Shown here: positions 25,638 through 33,728 of the stretch, piece by piece
How the letters are laid out: the number at the start of each line of letters is the position of its first letter
Numbering within the stretch: position 1 is the stretch's first letter
From: an uncultured Anaerolineae bacterium
GTDB lineage: Bacteria; Chloroflexota; Anaerolineae; CG2-30-64-16
DNA: 64,000 nucleotides
Direction of reading: 5' to 3'
Assembly: GCA_937124585.1 (NCBI GenBank)
Contig: CAKZKT010000154.1
Span: 1-64,000 of the forward strand
Notes under the pieces: generated by a model
Told to the model about the DNA's origin: nothing
Seen by the model: only the letters and a program-made list of their open reading frames with translations
The model's database searches: none
Translations under genes and position numbers: made by a program

Positions 25638-27136
25638 GCCTGTTGGGAATTGACATCGGCATCTCGGGCTGCAAGGCTGTGGCTTTCGATCTGGAGGGCC
25701 GTCCTCTGAGTCAGGCCTACCGCGAATATCGCCTGTATCAGCCGCAGCCTGGCTGGATGGAACTAGAGCCCGCCGAGGTGTGGGCTGCCGTGCGCGATGC
25801 CATCTGCCAGGTCACGGCCAGCTGCGGTGATCCGGTGCGCAGCCTGGCCATTTCGACGCACGGCGAGTCGGTGGTGCCGGTGGATGCAGCCGGACGGTCA
25901 CTCTATCGTTTTATCACTGCCATTGACACGCGCGCGGCCGAACAGGCGCGGCGTTGGGAAGAACAGCCCGGCCGGGAGCGCGTCTTCGCCGTCACCGGCA
26001 TGCCGTTGCATCCCATGTACACGGCCAACAAGCTGATGTGGCTGCGGGAGTTCGACCCGGCTACCTTCCACGCAGCACATCGCTTCCTGTGCATGGCCGA
26101 TTTCTTGTATGCGCAATTGGGCCTGCCGCCGGCCATGAGCCACAGCCTGGCATCGCGCACCATGCTGCAGGACGTCCACACGTTGGGCTGGTCGGCCGAG
26201 ATGATGGCTTACGCCGGGCTGCAACCGACGCAGTTCTCCCCGGCGTTGCCGTCGGCCACTGTGCTGGGCGAGGTCCCGTCCCAGGTTGCCGAAGATCTGG
26301 GCTTAGCACCCGGCGCCTTGGGCGTTATCGGCGGGCACGATCAGTGTTGCGGAGCGCTGGGCATCGGCGGCATCCGCGAAGGGATCGTTATGGACTCCAC
26401 AGGCACCGTGGAATGCGTGGCGGCGGCCATGCCACGGCTGGTGCTGGACCGGCGGCTGCTGGACGGCAATCTGCCCGTGGAGCCGCACACCGCGCCCGGC
26501 ATGTACATCGTGCTGGGTTGGTCGTCGGTGGGCGGCGCGCTGCTGCGCTGGTATCGCGATACCTTCGCGGCTGAAGAACGCATCGAAGCCGCCAGGATGG
26601 GCCGCGATGCCTACGACATCATCTTGAGCCAGGCCGCAGCCGGGCCCTCGCCGGTGCTGATCCTACCGCACTTCGTCGGCAGCGGCACACCGTGGCTCGA
26701 CCCGGCCTCCAAAGGCGCGATCCTGGGCCTGGACCTCAGCACCACGCGCGGTCAGATCATCAAGGGCATCCTGGACAGCGTCACCTACGAGATCAAGCTG
26801 AGCATTGACACCATGGAGGCCGCCGGCATCGCCGTGCAAGAGCTGCGGGCCATGGGCGGCGGCGCCAGGTCGTCGTTGTGGCTGCAAACCAAGGCTGATA
26901 TCATCGGCAAGCCGGTGCGGGCCATGGATGTGGCAGAGGCGCCATGCCTGGGCTGCGCGATCCTGGCCGGCGTGGCGCTGGGCGAATACGCCTCGATCCC
27001 GGAGGCGGTAGCTCAGATGGTGCGGATCAACCGGACCTATGAACCTGACCTGGTGCTGCACGCGTGCTACGCGGAGAAGGCAGCCCTTTATAAGGAGATT
27101 TACCCGACGTTGGCGCCGTTGAACCACAGGATGTGA
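25634..27136 (+). CDS. FGGY-family carbohydrate kinase
   Basis: This 500-residue sugar kinase has the N-terminal ATP/phosphate loop DIGISGCKA (residues 7-15), the catalytic Asp236 in GGHDQCCG and the C-terminal adenosine motif MGGGARS. Length and motifs fit the xylulokinase/gluconate kinase group. The start at 25634 overlaps the aldolase stop by 4 bases. An in-frame upstream reading to 25562 would lie inside the aldolase gene and is not preferred. It phosphorylates a sugar, ketose or polyol, presumably the aldolase substrate precursor. Confidence 0.94.
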   Translation: MSLLGIDIGISGCKAVAFDLEGRPLSQAYREYRLYQPQPGWMELEPAEVWAAVRDAICQVTASCGDPVRSLAISTHGESVVPVDAAGRSLYRFITAIDTRAAEQARRWEEQPGRERVFAVTGMPLHPMYTANKLMWLREFDPATFHAAHRFLCMADFLYAQLGLPPAMSHSLASRTMLQDVHTLGWSAEMMAYAGLQPTQFSPALPSATVLGEVPSQVAEDLGLAPGALGVIGGHDQCCGALGIGGIREGIVMDSTGTVECVAAAMPRLVLDRRLLDGNLPVEPHTAPGMYIVLGWSSVGGALLRWYRDTFAAEERIEAARMGRDAYDIILSQAAAGPSPVLILPHFVGSGTPWLDPASKGAILGLDLSTTRGQIIKGILDSVTYEIKLSIDTMEAAGIAVQELRAMGGGARSSLWLQTKADIIGKPVRAMDVAEAPCLGCAILAGVALGEYASIPEAVAQMVRINRTYEPDLVLHACYAEKAALYKEIYPTLAPLNHRM

Positions 27137-27294
27137 GGGTGTCTCCGCCAGCACTGCGGTTTGCTCCCCAAGGAGACGCCAGGAGGAGGGGTAGAAGTAG
27201 CTTTCGGCGTGCTAGCCGACGGCGAAATCGGGGAGCGAGGATCGTACGGTGCAGTGCTACCGCCAGGCATTTTGAGTCTGACGGCGCTATCGCC

Positions 27295-27960
27295 TCACTC
27301 GCCAACCGCAACCAGTTTCTGGCACAATCGCACGCCCTCCATGGCGTCGGTGCTCCAATAATCGGCGCCCACGAACCGACAGACCTGCTCGTCCACCTGG
27401 CCACCCAGCAGGATCGGGATGCGCACGCCGTCCTGCGCCATCATGGTCCGCAGCGCCTCGGTCGTGCGGCGCATGGAAGCGTGCGCCGCCGTGATCAGGC
27501 CGGACATGCCGATGGCGTGCGGTTTCAGCGCGCGCGCCGCCTCCACGAACTTCTCCGGCGGCACATCCACACCCAGGTCCACCACGGTGAAACCGTAGGA
27601 GCGCAGCAACATCATCAACAGGTTCTTGCCCAGGTCGTGGATGTCGCCCTGCACGGTGCCCAGCAGCACCAGGCCAGCGCTGTGGCCGGAGAACTTCTGC
27701 TCCACGGCCGGCAGGACCATGTCCATGATCTGGCGCAGGATGTCGCCGGCCATGATCAGGCCTGACAGGTAGTAACGCCGCTGGGCATAGCGCTCGCCGA
27801 CCTCGCGCATGCCGGCCTGGCACTCCTCGATGATCTGCAACGGGTCGTCGCCGGCCGCCATGCGCTGTCGCACGATTTGCAACGCCTCGTTTTCCTGCAG
27901 GTCGGCCAGCGCTTGCGCCAGGCGCGTGGCTGTGCGCTTCGCTTTCTCGGCTTCAGTCAT
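27295..27960 (-). CDS. Corrinoid (B12-binding) methyl-carrier protein
   Basis: This 221-residue protein has a helical cap (about 12-95) and a cobalamin domain with GDIHDLGKN (Asp106, His108). The family is MtbC/MttC-like but the protein is more divergent than the two near-twins at 5495 and 30471. GAGGAGC precedes its ATG. It is convergent with the FGGY kinase gene and 25 bases downstream of the GntR regulator gene, with which it is probably co-transcribed. Its methyltransferase partner may be any UroD-type protein in the region. Confidence 0.92.
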   Translation of the reverse strand: MTEAEKAKRTATRLAQALADLQENEALQIVRQRMAAGDDPLQIIEECQAGMREVGERYAQRRYYLSGLIMAGDILRQIMDMVLPAVEQKFSGHSAGLVLLGTVQGDIHDLGKNLLMMLLRSYGFTVVDLGVDVPPEKFVEAARALKPHAIGMSGLITAAHASMRRTTEALRTMMAQDGVRIPILLGGQVDEQVCRFVGADYWSTDAMEGVRLCQKLVAVGE

Positions 27961-27985
27961 ACATGCTCCTCATTGCCTCGACGGT

Positions 27986-28771
27986 TCACGATTCAGGGGC
28001 CTGGACGCCCACAGTGGAGCGAAAGCGCAGACGATTCCCCGGCACGATGAACCAGCCCCAACTCACCGGCCGCTCGTCGAAGTCGAAAAAGATGTGTTCG
28101 ATGCGAAAGGCCGCGCTGCCGGCCGCTTCTCCCAGCAGTTGTGCTTCCTCCTCGGTCAGCGTGGTGGCCTCGATGCTCAGGTCGCCGCGCTTCAGCACCG
28201 TCTCGCCGCGGCCTTGAAACAGCCCCTGCAGGCTGGTGATCCCCATCTCGGCCTCCACGATGGGCCGCGTCGGGTCGAAGACCAGGTATTCGCGGTGGAA
28301 GGCCACCGGCCGCTCGCCGTGCGACAGGAGGCGGCGGATCGAGATCACCTTGTTGCCGGCGGGCACGCCCAGCTTTTCACTGATGCGCGGCGTGACCGGG
28401 ACGGTCCTCACTGCCAGGAACCGCACCGTGGTGTCTTCATGCGCGAACAGGGCTTCCAGCGCGGCCAGGCCAAAGGTCGCCGTGCCCAGCACCAGCGGCT
28501 TGACGAAGGTGCCGCGCCCGCGCTCGGCAGTGACCAGGCCCTCGTCCAGCAGGATCGTCAGCGCGCGGCGCGCGGTCATGGGGCTGACCTCGTACTGCTC
28601 GCAGAGCTGCGTTTCGGAGGGGAGACGGTCGCCCGGCCGGAGCTTCCCTGTCGCGATCTGCCGGCGCAGGATGTTGGCCAGCTGGTAGTAGGGCGGCTCG
28701 AACGAGTCGCGATTGATGCGCGAGCCCTGCGCCGCCCTGGTGTTGGTCTTGGAGGTTTGTACGGTTGCCAT
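27986..28771 (-). CDS. GntR/HutC-family transcription regulator
   Basis: This 261-residue regulator has an N-terminal winged helix-turn-helix (about residues 25-95: YYQLANILRRQIATGKL, then SETQLCEQYEVSPMTARRAL and GRGTFV) and a C-terminal UTRA effector domain (about 110-250). HutC-type regulators usually repress a neighbouring operon until a small ligand binds UTRA. Its promoter overlaps that of the divergent methyltransferase operon, and the palindrome at 28866-28882 between them is the likely operator. The ligand may be a methylated substrate of the operon; this is inference. Confidence 0.92.
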   Translation of the reverse strand: MATVQTSKTNTRAAQGSRINRDSFEPPYYQLANILRRQIATGKLRPGDRLPSETQLCEQYEVSPMTARRALTILLDEGLVTAERGRGTFVKPLVLGTATFGLAALEALFAHEDTTVRFLAVRTVPVTPRISEKLGVPAGNKVISIRRLLSHGERPVAFHREYLVFDPTRPIVEAEMGITSLQGLFQGRGETVLKRGDLSIEATTLTEEEAQLLGEAAGSAAFRIEHIFFDFDERPVSWGWFIVPGNRLRFRSTVGVQAPES

Positions 28772-28848
28772 CCTGAGCAGGTCTCCCTGGGCGGCCCGGA
28801 CTGTCAGCGGAACGGCCGCCGATGCGGGCCGGAAGTCGTTCGATTGCT

Positions 28849-28877
28849 ATCATATACGCGTTGTGGGAATTTGACAA
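28849..28877 (-). promoter_or_regulatory. Leftward promoter for the GntR regulator gene
   Basis: On the minus strand TTGTCA (28877-28872) and TATGAT (28854-28849) are 17 bases apart, one mismatch each from consensus. The -35 box overlaps that of the rightward promoter, so RNA polymerase probably cannot use both at once. Confidence 0.75.
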
Positions 28878-28882
28878 GTTCC
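28866..28882. promoter_or_regulatory. Candidate GntR operator palindrome over both -35 boxes
   Basis: GGAATTTGACAAGTTCC is a 17-base palindrome with seven of eight pairs matched around a central A. It covers the -35 boxes of both divergent promoters, so a bound repressor would shut both. The adjacent regulator is the natural candidate. Confidence 0.6.
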
Positions 28883-28899
28883 ATAGGGTACTATATAAT
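28871..28899 (+). promoter_or_regulatory. Consensus sigma-70 promoter of the corrinoid methyltransferase operon
   Basis: TTGACA (28871-28876), a 17-base spacer and TATAAT (28894-28899) match the bacterial consensus exactly. The start of RNA is expected near 28906, about 34 bases before the first gene at 28940. A promoter this strong suggests tight repression when the substrate is absent. Confidence 0.85.
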
Positions 28900-28939
28900 T
28901 AGCTCAGTTCCAGCGCCCGTCCGACCAACGGAGGTCTTC

Positions 28940-29635
28940 GTGCCACCCACGCGCAAAGTGTTGGCCTGCGCCACCGTCATGGAGGAATTGCAGCCCTGGC
29001 TGCCGGCCGGTATCGCCTGTCAGGTGCTCGACTTCGGCCTGCACGTCAACCCGCCGGCGCTCAAGGCCGCCCTGCAGGCCGCCATAGACGCCGCAGCCGC
29101 CGATGAGATCATTCTGGGCTATGGCCTGTGCAGCATGGCGGTGATCGGGCTGCGCGCCAACGGCTGTACCTTGATCGTGCCGCGCGTGGACGATTGCATC
29201 TCCATCTTCCTGGGCTCCGGCGACGAGTACCGCCGGCAGGCGCGGTCGGAGCCCGGCACCTATTACCTGACCAAAGGCTGGATCGAAGTGGGCGACACGC
29301 CCTTCCGCGAGTACGACCGCCTGGCCGGGCAATATGGCCCGGAGCGGGCCGAACGGCTGATCCGCCTGGCCCTCAAACACTACACCCGCCTGGCATTGAT
29401 CCATACCGGCCCCGGCGATATGGCGCCCTATCGCGCCTACGCGCGCAGCCTGGCCGAGCGTTGGGGCCTGCGCTTCGCGGAGCTGGCCGGCTCCGACGCG
29501 CTGGTGCGCAAGATGATCTTCGGCCCCTGGGACGACGACTTCGTGGTGATCCCGCCCGGCGGAACCATCCTCTATCAGCACTTTTTTCCGGCCGACGGCC
29601 GGGAATCCACTGACCCGAAAGGACTTGCTGCATGA
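28940..29635 (+). CDS. DUF1638-family protein opening the methyltransferase operon
   Basis: This 231-residue protein has the DUF1638 pattern: an early CATVMEEL segment, ILGYGLCSMAVIGLRA near residue 55, VPRVDDCISIFLGS near 77 and GDDFVVIPPG near the end. The biochemical role of the family is not established; members are repeatedly found next to corrinoid methyltransferases. Cys and Asp residues in GYGLC and PRVDDC are candidates for a ligand site. The start is GTG at 28940, with GGAGGT six bases upstream. Its stop overlaps the ATG of the methyl-THF methyltransferase gene (ATGA). Confidence 0.88.
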   Translation: MPPTRKVLACATVMEELQPWLPAGIACQVLDFGLHVNPPALKAALQAAIDAAAADEIILGYGLCSMAVIGLRANGCTLIVPRVDDCISIFLGSGDEYRRQARSEPGTYYLTKGWIEVGDTPFREYDRLAGQYGPERAERLIRLALKHYTRLALIHTGPGDMAPYRAYARSLAERWGLRFAELAGSDALVRKMIFGPWDDDFVVIPPGGTILYQHFFPADGRESTDPKGLAA

Positions 29636-30426
29636 AAATTATCGGTGAAAAGCTCAACGGCACCCGCAAACAGGTCAAAGAGGCGATCTTGAGCCGCGAC
29701 GCGGCGTTCATCCAGAAGCTGGCCGCGGACCAGGCGGCTGCCGGCGCGCACTGGATTGACGTCAACGCCGGCACTGCGGCCGAGCGCGAACCGGAGGATC
29801 TGGTCTGGCTGGTGGAGACGGTGCAGGCGGCCGTGACCAGGCCGCTGTGTCTGGACAGCGCCAACCCGGCCGCGCTGGCGGCCGCGCTGCCGCGCGTGAA
29901 ACAGGCGCCCCTCATCAACTCCATCAGCGGCGAAGCCGCGCGGCTGGCCGGCGTGCTGCCGCTGGCCGCGCAAGCCAGGGGCGGGGTGATCGCCCTGGCC
30001 ATGGACGACACGGGCATCCCGGCCACGGCCGAGGGCCGGCTGGCGATCGTCCGCCGGCTGATCGAGGCGACGCGCGGCGCGGGCATCCCCGACGAGCAGG
30101 TGTACGTGGATCCGCTGGTCCTGACCGTCGGCGCGAGCGGCGATGCGGCGCGCGTGACCCTGGCCACGGTGCGCGCGGTCAAAGCCGAGTTCCCGCACGT
30201 GCATTTCACCTCGGGCCTCAGCAACGTCTCCTTCGGCCTCCCTGTGCGCTCGCTCATCAACCGCGCCTTCCTGACCCTGATGCTGGAGGCCGGCCTCGAC
30301 ACCGCCATCCTCGACCCGTTGGATCGGGAACTGCGCAAAGCGATGCTGGCCGCCGAGGCCGTGTTGGGCATTGACCGGCACTGCCTGAACTACACCCGGG
30401 CGTATCGGGCGGGGTTATTGGAATAA
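29632..30426 (+). CDS. Methyltetrahydrofolate:corrinoid methyltransferase (MT II-like)
   Basis: This 264-residue protein is a DHPS-like pterin-binding TIM barrel of the AcsE/MtvA/MetH family. It shows GEKLNGTRK at the N-terminus, WIDVNAGT near residue 44, CLDSANP near 68, LINSISGE near 92, VDPLVLTVG near 161 and GLSNVSFGLP near 190. It moves a methyl group between the corrinoid protein and tetrahydrofolate, giving methyl-THF for the Wood-Ljungdahl or one-carbon pathways. It overlaps the DUF1638 stop and is followed 44 bases later by the corrinoid protein gene, the order seen in O-demethylase operons. Confidence 0.93.
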   Translation: MKIIGEKLNGTRKQVKEAILSRDAAFIQKLAADQAAAGAHWIDVNAGTAAEREPEDLVWLVETVQAAVTRPLCLDSANPAALAAALPRVKQAPLINSISGEAARLAGVLPLAAQARGGVIALAMDDTGIPATAEGRLAIVRRLIEATRGAGIPDEQVYVDPLVLTVGASGDAARVTLATVRAVKAEFPHVHFTSGLSNVSFGLPVRSLINRAFLTLMLEAGLDTAILDPLDRELRKAMLAAEAVLGIDRHCLNYTRAYRAGLLE

Positions 30427-30470
30427 AGCAAAAGACCGTAACGGTCCCATCACAAACAAGGAGGGTTTTC

Positions 30471-31106
<636 letters not shown>

Positions 31107-31107
31107 T

Positions 31108-32376
31108 ATGGCGACCAATCCCCTTGATGCAGGCAAAAGCACAGAGCAATTGCTGGCCGAACGCGCCAAACGCCTCCAGGATGCCATGGAGCTGAAGCAG
31201 CCGGACCGCATCCCCATCAACATGCCGGCGGGCTACCTGCTGGCGGAATACGGCGGCGTCACGCACCTGGAACTCCAGGACAACTGGGAGACCCAGCAAA
31301 CCCTGCTGGAGAAATTAGCGCTCGAATTTGAGCCGGACGCCATACTGGGCCTCTACAACAGCCCCCGGCCCAGCCTGGCCCTCGGCGATCGCATGACCAT
31401 CTGGCCGGGCTATGGCCTGCCGGAAAGCGGGTCGTTCCAGTTCGTGGAGCACGAGTTCATGAAGGCCGAGGACTACGACGCGTTCCTGCGCGATCCGTCG
31501 GACTGGACGATCCGCACCTATCTCCCGCGCGCGTTCCGCGAGCTGGAGGGGCTCAAGTATCTGCCGCCGCTGGGCATGTTCGCGTTCGGGCATTATAACC
31601 TGGGCAACTTGCCCATGCTGGCCGCGCCGCCGGTGGCGGCATCGGTGCAGGCGCTGGGCAAAGCCATCGAGGCCGCGGTGGCCGATGCGGCCAGGACGGG
31701 CGAGTCGGTGCGCCGCATGATGGCGCTCGGCTTCCCGCCGCCCCCTCTGGCCGGCTCGCTGATCGAGGCGCCCTTCGATTTCATGTCCGACACGTTGCGC
31801 GGCATGAGAGGCATCATGTTGGACATGCTCCGCCGGCCCGAGAAACTGCTGGCGGCCGAGCGGATCGTGCTCGACTTTCAGCTCGAGTTTGCGCTCAACT
31901 TCGCCAAGACCACCGGCCTGAAGGTCGCGTTCATCCCCTTGCACCGCGGCTCCGATGGCTTCATGTCGCTCCCGCAGTTCGAGAAGTTCTACTGGCCGCA
32001 GCTCAAGGAGATGATGGTCACGCTGGTGAACAACGGCATCACGCCCGTCGTCTTCTACGAGGGGGTCTGGAATCAGCGGCTGCAATATCTCACCGAGCTG
32101 CCCCGAGGCAAGACGGTCGGCTGGTTCCAGGCCAGCGACATCTTCAAGGTCAAAGAGGTCGTCGGCGACACCATGTGCATCATGGGCGGCATGAAGAACT
32201 CGCTGCTGCAGAGCGGCACCGTGGAAGAGGTGCGCGCATTCACCCGAAAGTTGTGCGAGGTGGTGGGCAAGGGCGGTGGCTTCATCATGTGCACCGGTGT
32301 CGGCGAGATGGAGGGCAGCAAGCTGGAGAACGTGCGCGCCTGGGTGGACGCCACCCGGGAATTTGGGGTATACTGA
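31108..32376 (+). CDS. UroD-superfamily corrinoid methyltransferase (MT I-like)
   Basis: This 422-residue protein is similar along its length to the methyltransferase at 4218-5462 (PDRIP near residue 31, FMSDTLRG near 230, C-terminal TREFGVY). Where MtaA-type enzymes have HxC it reads VVFYEGVWNQR. In acetogen O-demethylases the UroD-type MT I takes the methyl group from the substrate and passes it to the corrinoid protein. Its position beside the corrinoid protein gene and in one operon with MT II-like and activator genes supports that role. The methyl donor is unknown; a methoxylated aromatic or methylated sugar is possible. Confidence 0.9.
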   Translation: MATNPLDAGKSTEQLLAERAKRLQDAMELKQPDRIPINMPAGYLLAEYGGVTHLELQDNWETQQTLLEKLALEFEPDAILGLYNSPRPSLALGDRMTIWPGYGLPESGSFQFVEHEFMKAEDYDAFLRDPSDWTIRTYLPRAFRELEGLKYLPPLGMFAFGHYNLGNLPMLAAPPVAASVQALGKAIEAAVADAARTGESVRRMMALGFPPPPLAGSLIEAPFDFMSDTLRGMRGIMLDMLRRPEKLLAAERIVLDFQLEFALNFAKTTGLKVAFIPLHRGSDGFMSLPQFEKFYWPQLKEMMVTLVNNGITPVVFYEGVWNQRLQYLTELPRGKTVGWFQASDIFKVKEVVGDTMCIMGGMKNSLLQSGTVEEVRAFTRKLCEVVGKGGGFIMCTGVGEMEGSKLENVRAWVDATREFGVY

Positions 32377-32389
32377 GAGCCGTCGTCAT

Positions 32390-32419
32390 GTGCCAGGCAC
32401 CTGGGAGGGTGCCTGGCAC
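32390..32419. repeat. GTGCCAGGCAC-family inverted repeat
   Basis: GTGCCAGGCACC pairs with GGTGCCTGGCAC around a TGGGAG loop in the 60-base gap between methyltransferase and transporter genes. It could weaken read-through from the first four genes into the transporter. Confidence 0.88.
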
Positions 32420-32436
32420 GTCAGCGAGGAAAACCG

Positions 32437-33663
32437 ATGATCACGCCCGTCTCTCGCACCGCATCGGAGCCCAGGAACGTCGCGCGCGCGGCCTGGCTGA
32501 TCCTGGCCGTGTTGCTGCTTTTCTCCATTGCGGCGCCGCTGAACCAGTTCAAGGTGCCGCCGATCATGCCCGTGCTCATGAGCGCGCTCGGCGTCTCGGC
32601 TGCCGGTGCCGGCCTGCTGATGTCGGTCTATGCCGTCACCGGGCTGATCCTGGCGCTGCCGGCCGGGTTCATCTTCCAGAAGGCCGGCTATCGCGCCACG
32701 GGGCTGCTGGCCGGCGGCTCGATTGTCCTCGGCGCCGGCCTGGGCGCGCTCAGCCAGGGCGTGGGCGGGCTGCTTGCCGGTCGTGTCATCGAGGGGATCG
32801 GCACGAGCTTCATGGCTGTGTTGGCGCCTGCGATCATCGCCCAATGGTTTGTGACGCAGCGACGGGGCACAGCGATGGGGATCTGGGCGGCCTGGGTGCC
32901 CGTGGGCTCGACTGCGATGTTGATCATGGCACCCGGCCTGGCGCAGACGGGTAGCTGGCGCACGGTCTGGTGGTTCGGTGCATGCTACGCTGTAGTCGTC
33001 ACCGCGCTCTATCTGATATTCGTGCGGCCGCCGGCCCCGAACGCTGCGATGGCGCCCTCGCATCCGGCCGTCGGCGCGCGGGCAGAGGATGTCAACGCGG
33101 CTCACGTGTTGCGCAACCGGGATATCTGGCTGGTGGCGACCGCGTTCGGCGCGTTCAATGCTGCCGTCATCGGGTTTGCCACCTACATGCCGACCTTCCT
33201 GGCCACTCAGCGCGGCCTGTCGCTGAACCAGGCGGCCCTGGTCGCCAGTATCCCGACGTTGATCACCATTTTCTCGGCGCCAGGGGGTGGCATCCTGTCG
33301 GACAGGATCGGCTCGCGCAAGAAGCCATATCTCGTCGGCCTGGCTCTGGCAGCGGTGTTGCTGCCGCTCACCGGCGCAGTGCGCGGCGGCGCGCTGTTGA
33401 GTCTGGTGACCATCAGCGGCCTCGTGCTGGGCCTGGTTCCGACCAATATCTTTGCAGCGGCGGTGGAAGCGACCGGCGATGAGCGCCAGGGCGGTATGGC
33501 GATGGCGGTCGTCATGGTGGGCCAGAATGCGGGCATGCTGATCGGCCCCATCATTTTCGGCGCGCTGGTTGACTCGGCAGTGGGATGGCCGGCGGCTTTC
33601 GCCAGCCTGTCGCTGATGGCGCTGTTGGGTCTGCTTGCCGGCTGGCTGGCGAGGACGCGCTGA
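32437..33663 (+). CDS. Major facilitator superfamily transporter
   Basis: This 408-residue protein has about 12 membrane helices in two halves separated by a cytoplasmic loop near residues 190-225. The GILSDRIGSRKKP loop (near 287) is the MFS motif A equivalent of the second half. GAGGAA precedes the ATG. Within the corrinoid operon it is the likely importer of the methylated substrate or exporter of the demethylated product. The class cannot be narrowed by eye. Confidence 0.92.
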   Translation: MITPVSRTASEPRNVARAAWLILAVLLLFSIAAPLNQFKVPPIMPVLMSALGVSAAGAGLLMSVYAVTGLILALPAGFIFQKAGYRATGLLAGGSIVLGAGLGALSQGVGGLLAGRVIEGIGTSFMAVLAPAIIAQWFVTQRRGTAMGIWAAWVPVGSTAMLIMAPGLAQTGSWRTVWWFGACYAVVVTALYLIFVRPPAPNAAMAPSHPAVGARAEDVNAAHVLRNRDIWLVATAFGAFNAAVIGFATYMPTFLATQRGLSLNQAALVASIPTLITIFSAPGGGILSDRIGSRKKPYLVGLALAAVLLPLTGAVRGGALLSLVTISGLVLGLVPTNIFAAAVEATGDERQGGMAMAVVMVGQNAGMLIGPIIFGALVDSAVGWPAAFASLSLMALLGLLAGWLARTR

Positions 33664-33728
33664 GCCGGCCCGGCAACAACGGGGGAATCGCCGAACCTGA
33701 GCCTCCACCATCGCGGAGGGTGGGAGGA

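Noticed and set aside
27137-27294. Small gene between the FGGY kinase and corrinoid genes
   Set aside because: No frame with a ribosome site and protein-like composition was found; short inverted words suggest a convergent terminator zone.
28772-28939. Cobalamin riboswitch upstream of the corrinoid operon
   Set aside because: The leader is only about 34 bases and no B12-box-like element was seen; control is better explained by the GntR palindrome.
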